A stretch of 64,000 bases of DNA from Bidens hawaiensis (Eukaryota > Streptophyta > Magnoliopsida > Asterales > Asteraceae). This document shows positions 47,929-60,600 of the stretch, piece after piece. The position numbers and the translations under genes were made by a program. Under the pieces are notes generated by a model that saw only the letters and a list, made by a program, of their open reading frames with translations, was not told the DNA's origin and did no database searches. Positions within the stretch are counted from its first letter, which is position 1. Each line of letters opens with the position of its first letter. The DNA lies in NCBI GenBank assembly GCA_021521415.1, contig JAIQDT010003856.1:124001-188000 (forward strand), given 5' to 3'.

Positions 47929-50900
47929 ATGAAAATCACTTGAGCACAAGATCAAACAAATGAAGAAGATATATGTATAGCGGATAGTGGAGCCACGCAT
48001 ACTATACTAAGATCTAAAAAATATTTTTATAAATTGAAACCAACAAAAGGGATCATCAGTACAATATTGGGTCCTACAAACTTTATAGAAGGAGTGGGAA
48101 AAGCTAATTTAGCATTACCAAATGGTACAAAGCTCAAAATAGAAAATGCTTTATTTTCCCCAAAATCTACAAGAAATTTGTTGAGTTTCAAAAACATATA
48201 TCATAATGGATATGATACTCAGTCAAGGACTGTTAGTATTGAAAATATTTGCATATCATAAGCAAAGATCAGATATTGGAAAAACTGTCAATACTTCATT
48301 CTGGTTTACATTATACATATATAAATATGCCTTAAGCACATATGACAGTCATAGAAAACTGTTGTGATTCTGTTATCATAAACTTATGGCATGACAGATT
48401 AGGCCATCCAGGATCCACAATGATGAAAGGGATCATTGAAAATACACATGGGCATCCACTGAAAGATCAAAAGATCTAGAAAATAGATAAAATGTCTCAA
48501 TGTACATCTTGTTTTCTTGGCAAATCAATTACAAGGCCTTCGCCATTAAAAGTTGATAAAGAAACACCAATGTTTCTTGGAAGAATTCAAGGTGACATAT
48601 GTGGACCAATTCATCCACCATGTGGACCATTTAGATACTTCATGGTCTTAATAGATGTATCCAGCAGATGGACTAATATCTCTTTATTATCGACTCGTAA
48701 TGTCGCTTTTGCAAAATTTCTTGCTCAAACTATCAAATTACGTGAACATTTTCCCGATTATACCATTAAATGAGTAAGGCTTGATAATGTGGGAGGATTT
48801 ACATCGCATGCTTTTAATGATTATTTCATGTCTGTGGGGATTGTTGTTGAACACCCTGGTTCTCATGTACACACACAAAATGGTTTAGTTGAGTCGTTGA
48901 TCAATCGCCTACAGTTGGATCATTAATAATGAGGACAAAACTCCCTGTTTCTATTTGGGTCATGAAATTATGCATGCTGGATCATTAATTTATGTGAGAC
49001 CAAGTGCGAATCATAAATACTCTCCCACACAACTTGTTTCCGGAAATGAGCCAAACATCTCTCACCTTAGGATTTTTGGGTGTGCTGTGTATGTTCCTAT
49101 TGCACCACTACAACGCACAACAATGGGTTCCCAAAGAAGGTTGGGAATATATGTTGAATATGAAACATATTCCATCATAAGATACCTTGAACCTTTAAAA
49201 TGTGATGTATTTACAACACGTTTTGCTGATTGCCATTTTAACGAGACAATATTCCTAGCATTAGGGGGAGAAATAAAAAAACAGGAAAGAGATATATCAT
49301 GGTGTGTGCCATCATTATCACACTTAGACCTAAGATCAAAACAAAGTGAGATAAAGGTTCAAAATAATACATCTACAATAAATTGCCAATCAATTACCTG
49401 ATGCATTTACTGATATAAACAGGGTTACTAAATCTTATATACCAGCTGCTAATGCTCCAGCTCGAGTTGAGATTCCAAGCAAGGAAAACCATAATAATGC
49501 ACCTCATGAATACCAAAATCGTTTAAAACGTGGAAGGCCAATTGGTTCAAAGGATAAAAATCCTCTAAAAAGAAAGGGCTCTGAAAAGGATACTGGCCCT
49601 AAGGAAGGAATGATTGACAAAACCTTCCATCAGGAAAGAATAAATAATATAACATTCCCTCAGGAAGAAATAAATGATTCCAATAAGGAATTGTCAATCA
49701 ACTATGGTCAATCACATATAATGTGGGATCGAGATGAAATGGAAAATATTGATGATATATTTTCTTATTCTGTGGCAAGTGATATTATGTAAGAAACTGA
49801 TGACCATGAACCAAAATCTGTAGATGATTGTAAGAATCGACAATATTGGAACAAATGGAAAGATGCCATGCAAGTTGATTTAAACTCACTAAAAAATCAA
49901 AAGGTTTTTGGACCTATTGTCATTACACCAAATTCAATAAAACCTATAGGATATAAATGGGTTTTTGTGAGAAAACGAAATGAGAAAAATGAAGTTACAA
50001 GATATAAAGCAAGACTTGTAGCTCAAGGTTTTTCTCAGATGCCAGGAATTGACTATGAAGAAACGTATTCTCTTGTTATGGATGTTATTACGTTTAGATA
50101 TTTAATCAGCTTAGCAGTCTTTAAAAATTTAGAGATGCATCTAATGGATGTTGTCACAGCTTACTTGTATGGATCACTAGACATTGACATCTTTATGAAA
50201 ATTCCTGAAGGATTTAAACTCCCCGAAGCATTAAGCTCAAAGCCTAAAGAAATGTATTCCATCAAGTTACAAAGATCCTTGTATGGACTGAAACAATCTG
50301 GAAGGATGTGGTACTAACGTTTGAGTGATTATTTGATAAGAAAAGGATACACAAATAATCTTATTTGTCCATGACTAAGAAGACAACATCAGGATATGTG
50401 ATCATAGCTGTGTATGTTGATGATCTAAATTTAATTGGTACACAAAAAGAAATTAATGAAGCAATTGCTCTTTTAAATAAAGAATTTGAAATGAAAGACC
50501 TTGGAAAAAACAAATACTGTCTTGGTTTACAAATTGAGCATATGCATAATGGGATACTTGTGCATCAGTCAACTTATACTGAGAAAATCTTAAAACGTTT
50601 CAATATGGACAAAGCAAATCCTTTAAGAACACCGATGGTTGTTAGATCACTCAATGTTAACAACGATCCATTTCGTCCTTGCAAAGATAATGAAGAGATT
50701 CTTAGTCTCGAAGTACCATACCTCAGTGCAATTGGAGCACATATGTAACTTATTAAATGTACAAGACCTGACATTTCTTTTGCAGTTAATTTATTGGCAA
50801 GATTCAGTTCATCCCCTACTAAAAGACATTGGAATGGCATTAAACAAACTTTTCAGTATCTAAAAGGAACTGTTGATTTAGGTTTATTTTATCCTAACGA

Positions 50901-51411
50901 TTCAAAAGAAGGTTTATTTGGTTATGCATATGCAGGTTATTTATCTGATCCCTATAAAGCAAAATCTCAAACTGGATACGTATTTAAGAATGAAGGAACT
51001 ACGATTTCATGGCGTTCTCAGAAACAAACACTCATTGCAACATCTTCAAATCATGCTGAAGTCATTGCATTGCATGAAGTTTCAAGAGAATGCGTATGGT
51101 TACGATCTATGTCACGACACATATTGATTTCTTGTGGACTAGAGAAAGATCGAATTCCAACTCCTATCTATGAAGATAATGCAGCTTTTGTCTCGCAAAT
51201 GAAGGAAAGGTATATCAAAAGTGACAGAACAAAGCATATACCACCAAGATACTTTGAGTATACTCGAGAGCTTATTAAAGACAATCAGGTTGAGATAAGA
51301 TATGTCCAATCCAGTAACAACTCGGCTGATCTTTTCACAAAAGCACTTCCCACAGCAACATTCAGAAAACATGTCCATGATATTGGCATGCTCCATGTGC
51401 GGACTATGTAA
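47929..51411 (+). pseudogene. pol of copia element B
   Basis: It starts MKIT at 47929 with a TGA at codon 5, where A has GGA. Protease: IADSGATHTIL (about 47975). Integrase: WHDRLGHPG (48389), CTSCFLGKS, GDICGPIHPPCG, then LDNVGGFTSHAF and the QNGLVES glutamate region (about 48870). RT: YKWVFVRKRNEKNE, YKARLVAQGFSQ (about 49950-50040), LMDVVTAYLYGSLD, YGLKQSGRMWY, the catalytic VYVDDLNLIG (about 50410) and MKDLGKNKYCLGL. RNase H: about 50890-51411 (YAYAGYLSDP, ATSSNHAE, EDNAAF, ADLFTKALPTATF). Stops at about 48240, 48478, 48771, 49790, 50317 and 50746 break it. Confidence 0.9.
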
Positions 51412-51557
51412 TGACCTGCAACTTGAGGGGGAGCTATATACTGCACTCTTTTTCCCTTAGCTAAAGCTATTTCCCATTGGGTTTTTTTAGCAAGATTTTT
51501 AATGAGGCGGGTACTTCAAGACCCCGAAGTTTTGAAAAGGTATCATCCAAGGGGGAG

Positions 51558-51802
51558 TGTTGTGAACCACCGATGATTTTGTATGTCACCTTTTATTTTG
51601 TCAAACCAATTATGCAACCTTGTCCCCCCCCCCCAATTGTATCTATAAATAGTTGTTTTGGTATTAAAATTACCATATATTGTAACGAGTTATGATATCC
51701 AGATTTTACATATCTACTATCTGTCCTTTTTCTTTAATTATTTCTATTAAGCTAAAGAATAACAACATTGTCTTCGTTATAGTTAGAGATAGAATTATAA
51801 CA
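51558..51802 (+). repeat. 3' LTR of copia element B
   Basis: It is preceded by the polypurine tract AAGGGGGAG (51549-51557) and starts TGTTGTGAACCACCG. It is 245 bp; the extra length is mainly a run of C at about 51625-51635 that is shorter in the 5' LTR. Confidence 0.92.
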
Positions 51803-51807
51803 CTATT

Positions 51808-52475
51808 TTAGTAAATATTTTTCAAACCACCAATTTTAAAAAAACAAATTCCGAAACTTCACGATGACCAGTTTAGATTCATCTAACTTCTCCGACATCT
51901 AGGACATTATAATTATTATTCGTGGATGATTAATAACTGCAAAGTTTCTTTAAGTTCTAGTTATTCGACAAATATCAAGTAATTAAAAAACTTTATATAA
52001 AACATAGTCCCCCTTTAAGAGTAACAAAAACCCTGGTAAAATCTTCTGATGTTGAACGTATGAATATAGACAACTCGTATTTTGACCCCCGCGTTGTGGG
52101 GGTTGAAGATGTGTTGAGAATAGAGTATTTTGATAAAGCTAATTAGTAGCGTTTGCGGCTTGCATTGGTATAAGATTAGTTGCACATGCTATTTACATAT
52201 CCCTTTACATTAGAGGGTATTTCCAAATATACATACATAATATTTCCAAGGACTTAGTACAAAATATCATTAGTTGTCTTCATGAAGACATATCTATGGT
52301 GTTCCAAAAGTTAGTTTATTCCATCTCTTGCCACAACGCATTCTAGTATGTATTAGATGTTCCCAAAAAGCATGCCTAATTCCTTGGATGTGTCTAGATT
52401 TTACATTCTTTGTTTTTTTTCAGCTGGTACCTGTGGTATGAATTGTCAAATACATATGCTTTAAAAAGTTATTGA
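51808..52475. other. Unassigned sequence between copia B and the hAT element
   Basis: AT-rich, no ORF of note and no terminal repeats that I can see. Confidence 0.5.
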
Positions 52476-52483
52476 ACTACACA

Positions 52484-53204
52484 CAGATGCGGATCTAGGT
52501 GTAGCGGACAGGGGTCGGCCGACCCCTGTGAAATTTTGTTTTCACGAGTATATTATGGGATTTAATCAAGAGCGACCCCTGAGAAATTTTAACACCGACC
52601 TCAGTGAAATATCTGACGTGAACTGATAATATTTTTTTGAAGAAACGATACATGAACTTTTCCGGCGAACGGAATCAACTTATGATGTTTTGTGAAGAAG
52701 AAGAACAAAAGAAAGTATATCCTATTAATTTTATGTAATAATCTCTTCAAAACCTACTCAATACCTATAATCAACCAAGTCAATACCTAAGAATAGAGTC
52801 AGAACTCATCAGAAGTCTATAGCATTATTACTACTATATATTTATTTATTTAGTAATATTATTTAATTTCTTGCAGACCTTTTTTATCTATATATTAACA
52901 AAATATAAAAGAGGTATGACTTCTAGTCTTCTATTGCATACTATATTATGTTTAAATTTATTATAAATACATGTAAAAAAGAAATAATAAATGTAGCCTA
53001 GACAATGTAGAAAAGTTAATTATAAGCCTCTGCGTTCAAAGTTCGGGATTTGCCACCACAAACGATAAAGTTCATAGTCTCGTTCTAGAGCAACTTTTGT
53101 TATATACCCGACCCGAATTGGACCGAAAATACCAATATTTAGTGACAGGAAAACTGATCAAAAATTTCCGACCCCTGTGAAATTTTTATTTGGATCCGCC
53201 ACTA
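52484..53204. mobile_element. Non-autonomous hAT-type DNA transposon, 721 bp
   Basis: A perfect 8-bp target duplication ACTACACA lies at 52476-52483 and 53205-53212. The termini are imperfect inverted repeats: left CAGATGCGGATCTAGG, and right, read on the other strand, TAGTGGCGGATCCAAA. The 8-bp duplication and CAG-type termini are characteristic of the hAT superfamily. A motif CGACCCCTGTGAAATTTT recurs in direct orientation near both ends (about 52516 and 53169), with a variant near 52571. No transposase ORF is present, so it would depend on an autonomous relative. Confidence 0.82.
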
Positions 53205-53397
53205 ACTACACATACATACACCATTAATGTTTAAGGATCACACATGCATGTCATTTAATTTACATATTAGGGTAATTTTGGTTATTTGTTGGAGTTGATA
53301 AATAGACAATGGATTTTTTCTTATGATATGCCATTCTAAATATTTTTTTTACCCTTTTTAGTTTTTGTCTATGTATATTATGTAAGTGATGATGAAG

Positions 53398-53761
53398 TTA
53401 TAGTGTACATGGTTCTTCTTGCATCGGCCGTTTTTTCTTTTGGGTTAGGGGTTGTTGGTTGAAGGGGGTTGTTGCGGTGGTAGTGGTGTTGTCATGAGGA
53501 TGAGGATGTTGATGGTGTATGTCAGACGTGTCGTCGATCTTGTCAACGGTTATCAATCTGTTACGTCTAACAGTCAACTTGAACATCTTTTGAACACCTA
53601 CCATTGCAGAGATCTCTGGTGGTGGAATTTTTTGATCAGCATATCCTTTATCCACAACCATTTGAGTACATTCAATGTTTAACGTTTATGCCACTGTGTC
53701 ATTGAAGATAACGACTTTAGTGATGCCTATGTTGTCAATGATAGACGCATTGGGACAGTAC
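53398..53761 (-). pseudogene. RPA70-like exon (C-terminal OB fold), interrupted gene
   Basis: RPA70-type proteins bind single-stranded DNA. On the minus strand from 53761, after an acceptor-like ACATCACAG, the frame reads YCPNASIIDNIGITKVVIF, then NDTVA, a stop (TAA near 53684), then TLNIECTQMVVDKGY, IPPPEISAMVGVQKMFKL and TVRRNRLITVDKI. It ends in a His/Pro/Thr-rich tail and stop at 53398. The TGITK.VIFNDTVA and VGVQKMFKL pattern matches my knowledge of the last OB fold of plant RPA1-like proteins. The in-frame stop and the gypsy insertion just upstream make it a pseudogene. Plant RPA1-like copies are also found in Helitrons, so it may be a Helitron passenger. Confidence 0.6.
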
Positions 53762-53938
53762 CTGTGATGTGTTACTGTAACATCCCAAAATATTATAAGA
53801 TTAAATAAAGAAAGATTTGGTTAAGTTGTCGTGTGTTAAATAATAGTAACTAGCATCTAATAAGGAAAAGATCATGGACTTGGATTAATTAAGATGGATT
53901 AAAGGGTAATGGGCCTTAGGTCCATGGGCTTTAAGGGA

Positions 53939-53946
53939 TATAAATA
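53939..53946 (+). promoter_or_regulatory. TATA box in the 5' LTR of the right-hand gypsy element
   Basis: TATAAATA in the context GGGATATAAATACCCC, about 165 bp into the LTR. The 3' LTR has the matching GGGATATAAATGCC at about 61136-61149. This fits a pol II promoter with a short U3. Confidence 0.65.
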
Positions 53947-55292
53947 CCCCCTTAAAACCATCCTAAAACCCTAACTCTCATTTCCATCATCCATAATCTC
54001 TACACACACTCCAAACATACACATACCACTATACATATATACGACCGAGAGAGAAGAGCGAGATCCGAGATCAAGTGGACGTTAGCTCGTGTAGATCTTT
54101 ATTATACAAGCTTTATACAAGATTTAGAGTTCATAAACAAGCTAACCAAGACCAAACGAACACGTTAAGGTATGTTCTTGATCTTAAAGTTTACATTTTT
54201 ATAAACGTTTAGTCTCAAAACTTAAACCTAGAGTAGATCGGGTAAAACGAGCATTAAAGTTGTAAACTTGATGATAAAAATGAGTGTAACGAACCCGAAG
54301 ATGGAACCGGCTAATTTAAAAGAAACCGTAGATCTATTCTCTAACGTTCACCATAAAGGTTCTTGCTTTATGTTACAAACGGGTCAAGTTTGGACCACAA
54401 ACGGTCAAGGGAACGTTTAGGGCTAAGGCCAAATCATAATATGTGTATTAAGGTTGTGAAATGTACGATGAAACAAACCCGCGAACAGCAGACAAGTAAC
54501 TTTGCTTGTATATAAGTTCGCGAGCATATAAGTTCGCGATATGTATATGTTCGCTTAACGTATAACTTCACTCACTGATAAGTTCGCTGCAGCTAACTTT
54601 GCCTATAGCCAAGTTCGTCCGCAGCTAAGTTCGCTGCTGATTAACTTCGCTATACAAGTTCGCTTGTGTTAAGTTCACCACTAGTAAGTTTGCCTACGTG
54701 CAAGTTCGCTTACTTGTAAGATCGCTTATACATGTAAGTTCGCTTGTACATATCAGCAAGTTCGCTTACATTGAGACCCGAATACATGGCGATTCGTATA
54801 TGTATACATATACGTTCATACACTTGGTAGCATGCATTGTATGGATATAATACTAGAATGTTAAAATAACATAAAACCATAAATGCTAAGTAAAAGTAAG
54901 CTAATACTAGACCACTAGATTAGATTAGACGAGTATTGATACATGTACCTTATATACAGTTAGCAGAGCTCAACTAAATAAAGGGTTAACTATTAACAGA
55001 GAAAGAAACAGGATCCAAGTGAGTTTCTAGCCCCACTTCCTTGTTATGTTTTCGGGGCTGTATGCATACTCGATGTGATTTGTTAATACACTTACCTCAA
55101 GTGGTAAGTGTATGACTTATATAATTTATGTATGAATGAATACTTGATGATGAATGAACGATCTTCAGATATTGCATGTATCGTCAAGGGATAATTTAAA
55201 GATAGGATTGGTATATAGATACATGATGTGTGTATGTATGGAAGTTATAATTATTGAATGTAGAGAAAGGTATGGAAGGTATGGTTAGAAAA

Positions 55293-55450
55293 GGAACAGA
55301 CCCTAATAATATCCGCGAATGTAGGGAACGAACCCTAATAATATTCGCGAATGTAGGGAACGGACCCTAATAATATCTGCGAATGTAGGCAACGGACCTT
55401 AACATTATCCGCGAATGTAGGGAACCGACCCTAATAATATATGCGAATGT
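55293..55450 (+). repeat. 32-bp tandem repeat in the 5' LTR, about five copies
   Basis: Units contain GAACGGACCCTAATAATAT followed by CCGCGAATGTAGG, with small variations. The 3' LTR array (62493-62745) has about eight units, which accounts for its extra 97 bp. Confidence 0.88.
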
Positions 55451-55916
55451 TTTAGGACGAAGTATATGTATATGTGTATGTGTAACAAGGTAAGAAGGAA
55501 AGTATGGTAGTATGAACGTATGAAGAAAAGTAATGAACTAGGTATGTATATGTACCTTCGGGTGCGAATATAAGAATGTGTATGGACGTATTGTATGTTA
55601 TGTGATTAACTAGAACTCACTCAACGTAGCTGACTTTTAGTATGCTCAAAGATGAGTAGGATGAGACAGCTCGCTTGAGGGGAACACGTGGCATTGAATA
55701 AGAAGCTGGCATCGGAAGACTCAAGGCGTTTAATGTTTTATGTTTTGTTGATTTGAAAGAAAAGATGTTCGTTTAAAACAAGTTATGGATTGCTATGTAA
55801 TGTTTATTAAAGTTTTTATATTCCACGTATGTTTTTATTAACTCTGATTATTTGAACTATGTTAATGAGTAAATCCAACGTCCAAATGTGAGGCACCGGT
55901 AACGGGGCTTTACAAG

Positions 55917-55929
55917 TTCGTATCAGAGC
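55917..55929 (+). other. Primer-binding site, initiator Met type
   Basis: TTCGTATCAGAGC follows the 5' LTR by two bases. It matches TGGTATCAGAGC except for one change at the 5' side. Confidence 0.82.
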
Positions 55930-56295
55930 AAAGTTCGAGAGATTTAAGCATCATATATGCTTAGACTCAAACAGAGAATAGGAATTAAGTAAGAAAAGAA
56001 AGAAAATGTCAGTCCAAGAATGCCATGTGTCGCTCAAGCAAGCCCAGTAAAGGTAAAGTGTATGATTAAATAATGTATGTTAATATTAGAGATAGGATTA
56101 GATTGATTTCCTTGATTGATTAACTGTTTAAAGTAGAACCAACCCAAATAGACTCATAAGAGGAAGTGTATAGGACACGGAAAGTAACGTGATCAGCTAA
56201 TCACAGCTGGCCAATGTTATTACGTGTTAGCCTTACTATCCTTGTACTAAAAGTTCTTTGAGTGACGACTTTTGTGTTTTCTCTTTTAGAATACG
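55930..56295 (+). other. Leader of the right-hand gypsy element
   Basis: Untranslated sequence closely similar to 5456-5855 of the non-autonomous element, ending in the same AATACGATGG context before the gag start. No other feature. Confidence 0.65.
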
Positions 56296-57673
56296 ATGGC
56301 TAGAACAGAAGGAAATGCGGGAACTAGAGGAATTGGAAGAGCTGTAGGTCGCGCTGGACGTCGTGGCAGGCCTCGTCTATCCGACAACCTTCGGTTGAGA
56401 AAGCTTCCAACACCGGAGATGAAGGAAGCGTAGCTGGAGGAGGTCCGAATAACAACAAAGGGGTTCAACTGGATCCCGCAATCCAACCAGCTATTGTTCA
56501 AGATGTAGACACTGCTGTGAAGAATATGACTCCTAGAGGGTCTGCTGGAAGCCGTGAAAGAACTGCTGAAGGGGCAGGGGGTGATGGTAGGACAGATAAG
56601 GAAGAAGAGAGGGAGGCCTCGAGTGGGGTTAAGTCTGTGAAAGCCGGTGACAGGAAAAGAGGCCGAGGTGGGTGCAACTATAAGTCCTTCAAAGGATGTG
56701 ACCCGCCAAAGCTGACTGGTTTGGGAGACGCAATCGCTACTCTTCGGTGGATATCCTCCATGGATAAAATTATCCACATTAGCGAGTGTCGTCCTGACCA
56801 AGCCGTGGGTTACGCTACTCAGTCATTCGGTGAAGAAGCAATGTACTGGTGGGAATCGGTTGAGCAAAGGAAGAGTCCCGAGGAAATCAAAGCTATGAAG
56901 TGGGAGGATCTGAAAGAACTGGTTATGAAGAAATTTTGTGCTGACGTCGAGGTTGAGAGGGCGGAGATAAGTTCCTGAACTTGAAAGCTAGAACGATGAC
57001 ACATCGTGAGTACACCACCGAATTCAATCGAATGTCTTGGTTGGTGCCCGATATGGTCAACACTGAAGCTAAAAGAATCAAGTGCTATGTGAGGGGACTG
57101 TCACAGAAAGTCCGCACGCTAGTCAGGACGAGTAAGCCTGCTACCTTTGACTCTGCTGTCGAGCTTGCAGAGATGGTTTTTGCAAACCTGGCTGCGGATG
57201 ACGTTGTGGTGGAAGAAGGAAAAAAGGATAAGAAGTGGGTTGCTCCCGTTAAACGACCCGGTACTCAGTTGTGGAACTCATAAGATAAGAAACAGAAGGT
57301 GTGGGAAAAGAAGTCGTGCAAGACCTGCGGTAAGATGCACAGTGGCGAGTGCAAGTGGGGCACTGGTTCTGATGTGTGCCATAAGTGTGGGAAATCCCAT
57401 GGAGGGGAATGCCGGTTTGGGTCAAATGCATGTTACAAGTGTGGGAAGATAGGGAATTTTGCTCAGGATTGGCATGCAAATTCCGCATGTTATAGGTGCG
57501 GTCAGACTGGTCACCTAGCAAGGGCTTGCACGGGCGGTGAAACTGGAGGAGGTGAAAAGAAGGATGCTGATCAGGCTAGACCAAGAACTAGAGCCTACAT
57601 GTTAACCCAGGAACAAGCCAAGCAGATTCCAGATGTCGTCACAGGTACGTTTCTAGTAAACGGTGTTATTTGA
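56296..57673 (+). pseudogene. gag of the right-hand gypsy element, four zinc knuckles
   Basis: It starts MARTEGNAGTRGIGRAVGRA (Gly/Arg-rich), stops near 56430, resumes in another frame, and breaks again near 56978 and 57281. The capsid region (about 56680-57200) reads FKGCDPPKLTGLGDA, YATQSFGEEAMYWWES, MTHREYTTEFNRMSWLVP and ELAEMVFAN. Zinc knuckles: CKTCGKMHSGEC and CHKCGKSHGGEC have a shortened C-X2-C-X3-H-X3-C spacing; CYKCGKIGNFAQDW has lost its His and last Cys; CYRCGQTGHLARAC is standard. The end runs into IPDVVTGTFLVNG before the protease. It is the fuller relative of the ORF at 5856-6425. Confidence 0.88.
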
Positions 57674-60600
57674 TTCAGGTGCGAACAAAAGTTTCGTAGC
57701 TAAGCCCTTTAGTAAATTAGCTAAAATTAAGTGTTGTCGAGTGTCTGAAACTTTTTATAGTAGAAACCGCTAGTGACAATTCAGATAAAATAATGAAAAT
57801 GGTTAAGGATTGTAAGATAGAGCTAGAGGGACATGAGTTCCCTGTTACTTTGTATGTTATGACCTTAGGAGGGTTCGACATGGTTTTGGGAATGGATTGA
57901 TTGTCGGAGTATGAAGTTCAGATAGTATGTAAGAGTAGGATAATAAGGTTAAAGTCCTTGGATGGTAGTGCGATGACGATTTATGGTGATAAGGAAAGTT
58001 CTGGGCTTAACGTCATTTCGATGATAAAAGCTTAGGGTTTGTTAAGGCGAGGGTGCGCTGCCTACCTGGCATATGTTATCAACGCTACGGCTGAGACAAA
58101 AGAAATGAAAGATGTTCCTATAGTGCGTGATTACCCAGAAGTATTCCTTGAGGATCTTCCGGGGTTGCCGCCGGAGCGAGAGATAGAATTCCAGATAGAT
58201 TTAGTACCAGGAGCCCAACCCATCGCGAAGGCGCCCTACCGTCTAGCACCGTCCGAGATGAAAGAACTGATGTCCCAACTGCAAGAACTCCTCGACAAAG
58301 GTTTTATTAAACCAAGTGTTTCCTCGTGGGGCTCACCAGTGTTATTTGTGAAGAAGAAGGATGGAATCATGAGAATGTGCATAGATTATCGAGAGTTGAA
58401 TAAGCTTACGGTAAAGAATAGATATCCTTTGCCAAGGATTGATGATATGTGTGACCAACTGCATGGTTCAAGTTGGTTCTCACGAATAGATCTCAGATCA
58501 GGTTATCATCAGCTGAAGGTGAAAGAGGCGGACATCCCTAAGAAAGCGTTTCGGACGCGGTATGGACACTACGAGTTTCTCGTGATGTCGTTTTGTCTAA
58601 CGAATGCTCCCGCTGCATTTATGGACATGATGAATAGGGTGTGTCGGCCGATGTTGGATGAGTCGGCAATCATCTTCATTGATGATATATTGATTTATTC
58701 AAAGAACGAGTCTGATCATGTTGAGCATATGAGGGAGGTATTGGATACTGAAGGAAGAGAAGTATGCTAAGTTTTCGAAATTCGCGTTCTGGTTGCGAGA
58801 AGTTCAATTTCTAGGTCATGTGATTAATCCTGAAGGGATTATGGTGGACCCCGCTAAGATTGATGCGATAACAAATTGGAAGACTCCACAGAATCCAACT
58901 GATATACGGAGCTTCTTAGGGTTAGCTGGCTACTATAGGAGATTCATCGAAGGTAACTCCAAAATAGCCGCACCGTTAACCAGTATGACCCGAAAGACGG
59001 CGGTATTCTGTTGGGGTAGGTTTCAAGAAGAAGCTTTTGAGGAATTAAAGAAAAGACTCACGCAAGATCCAATCCTTGCTTTACCCGATGGTGATGATGA
59101 GTTGGTTGTTTGTACCGATGCTTCGCATCGTGGGTTAGGTTGCGTTCTAATGCAACGAGGAAAAGTAATAGCATACGCGTCTTGACAGTTGAAGGTCCAC
59201 GAGAATACTTATCCGATGCATGATTTATAGCTAGCAGCCGTAGTGCATGCTATCAAAATATGGAGGCATTATCTGTATGGTACTAAGTGTACTATTTACA
59301 CAGATCATAAGAGTTTGAATACTTCTTCGAACAAAAAGAGCCGAACACGAGACAGAGAAGATAGTTAGAGTTGATAAATGATTATGACTACGATATTAAA
59401 TACTATCCTGGAAAAGCTAATGTGGTCGCCGACGCTTTAAGCAGTATGAATGAGGAAGTCATTGCAACAGTAAAGTCATACCAGCTGATTATGAATTCAA
59501 GTCTTTTCTAAGAAATCATCAAAGTGCAGTCAGAAGTGTTAATAGACGAGAAGTTAGTAAAGAAAGAAAGAGTTTACGGCCAGCAAGATGAGTTGATGGA
59601 AAACACTCATGGTGTTAAGACTAGGTTTGACCGTATGTGGATCCCACGCCATGGTGATCTTAGAGGTCGAATCTTAGATGAAGTTCATAAATCAAGATAC
59701 TCGATTCATCCTGGAACTACTAAGATGTATCAAGATTTGAAAAGAGACTACTGGTGGCCAGGGGTGAAGAATGATGTGGTGGATTATGTAAGTAAGTGCT
59801 TAACTTGTTTACAAGTCAAAGCCGAACACTAGAAGCCTTATGGGAAAATGCAACCACTTAAAATACCTGAATGGAAATGGGAACACATCACCATGGATTT
59901 CATAACTAAGCTACCTCGTACAGCTAAGCATCATGATACCATCTGGGTGATTGTGGACCGTTTGACCAAGAGTTCTCACTTTCTGCCTATACGAGAGGCT
60001 ATCTCGTCAGAAACGTTAGCAAGCTTGTTCATCAAAGAGTTTGTATCTAAGCATGGTGTACCGTTATCGATCGTGTCTGATAGAGATACACGGTTTACTT
60101 CGAGATTTTGGAAGAAGTTCCACGAAGCAATAGGAACGAGATTGAACATCGGTATGGTGTATCATCCTCAAACTGATGGGCAGTCTGAAAGGATGATCTA
60201 GACCCTTGAGGATATGCTACGTACTTGTGTTTTAGATTTTGGTGGAAATTGGGATGAACATCTACACCCGGCAGAGTTCTCCTATAACAACAGTTACCAT
60301 TCGAGTACTGGTATGCCACCATTTGAAATGATGTATGGTAGATGATGTAGAAACCCAGTTTGTTGGGGAGAGATTGGTCAAAAAGAAATGGGAAGCTTAG
60401 AAGTTGTCCAAGAAACGTCTTCGAAGTTCTATCAGATTAAGGCAAGAATGAAAGCTGCTCAGGACAGACAACAATTGTATGCTGATAAACGGCCACGACC
60501 GATTGAGTTTAAAGTTGGTGACAATGTGATGCTCAAGGTCTCGCCTTGGAAAGGAATCATTCATTTCAGGAAGAGGGGAGAGTTGAGTCCGAGGTTCATT

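Larger units (their letters stand above)
45764..51802 (+). mobile_element. Ty1/copia element B, plus strand, defective
   Basis: It is 6039 bp with LTRs at 45764-46003 and 51558-51802 and a perfect target duplication CTATT (45759-45763, 51803-51807). Gag and pol read left to right. It sits 82 bp from element A in head-to-head orientation; the spacer 45682-45763 shows no feature. The interior is closely related to A. Stops and small shifts disable it, but it retains the RNase H segment that A lost. Confidence 0.93.
53776..55914 (+). repeat. 5' LTR of the right-hand gypsy element
   Basis: It is 2139 bp. The TATA box TATAAATA is at 53939-53946. An array of about fourteen AAGTTCGCT-type motifs in one orientation spans about 54505-54775. 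A conserved 11-bp-arm hairpin (ATACACTTACC / GGTAAGTGTAT) is at 55086-55113. A 32-bp tandem array follows at about 55293-55450. Confidence 0.94.

Noticed and set aside
53452..53682. 76-residue plus-strand ORF
   Set aside because: It is antisense to the RPA-like exon, which has recognisable domain sequence and a splice context.
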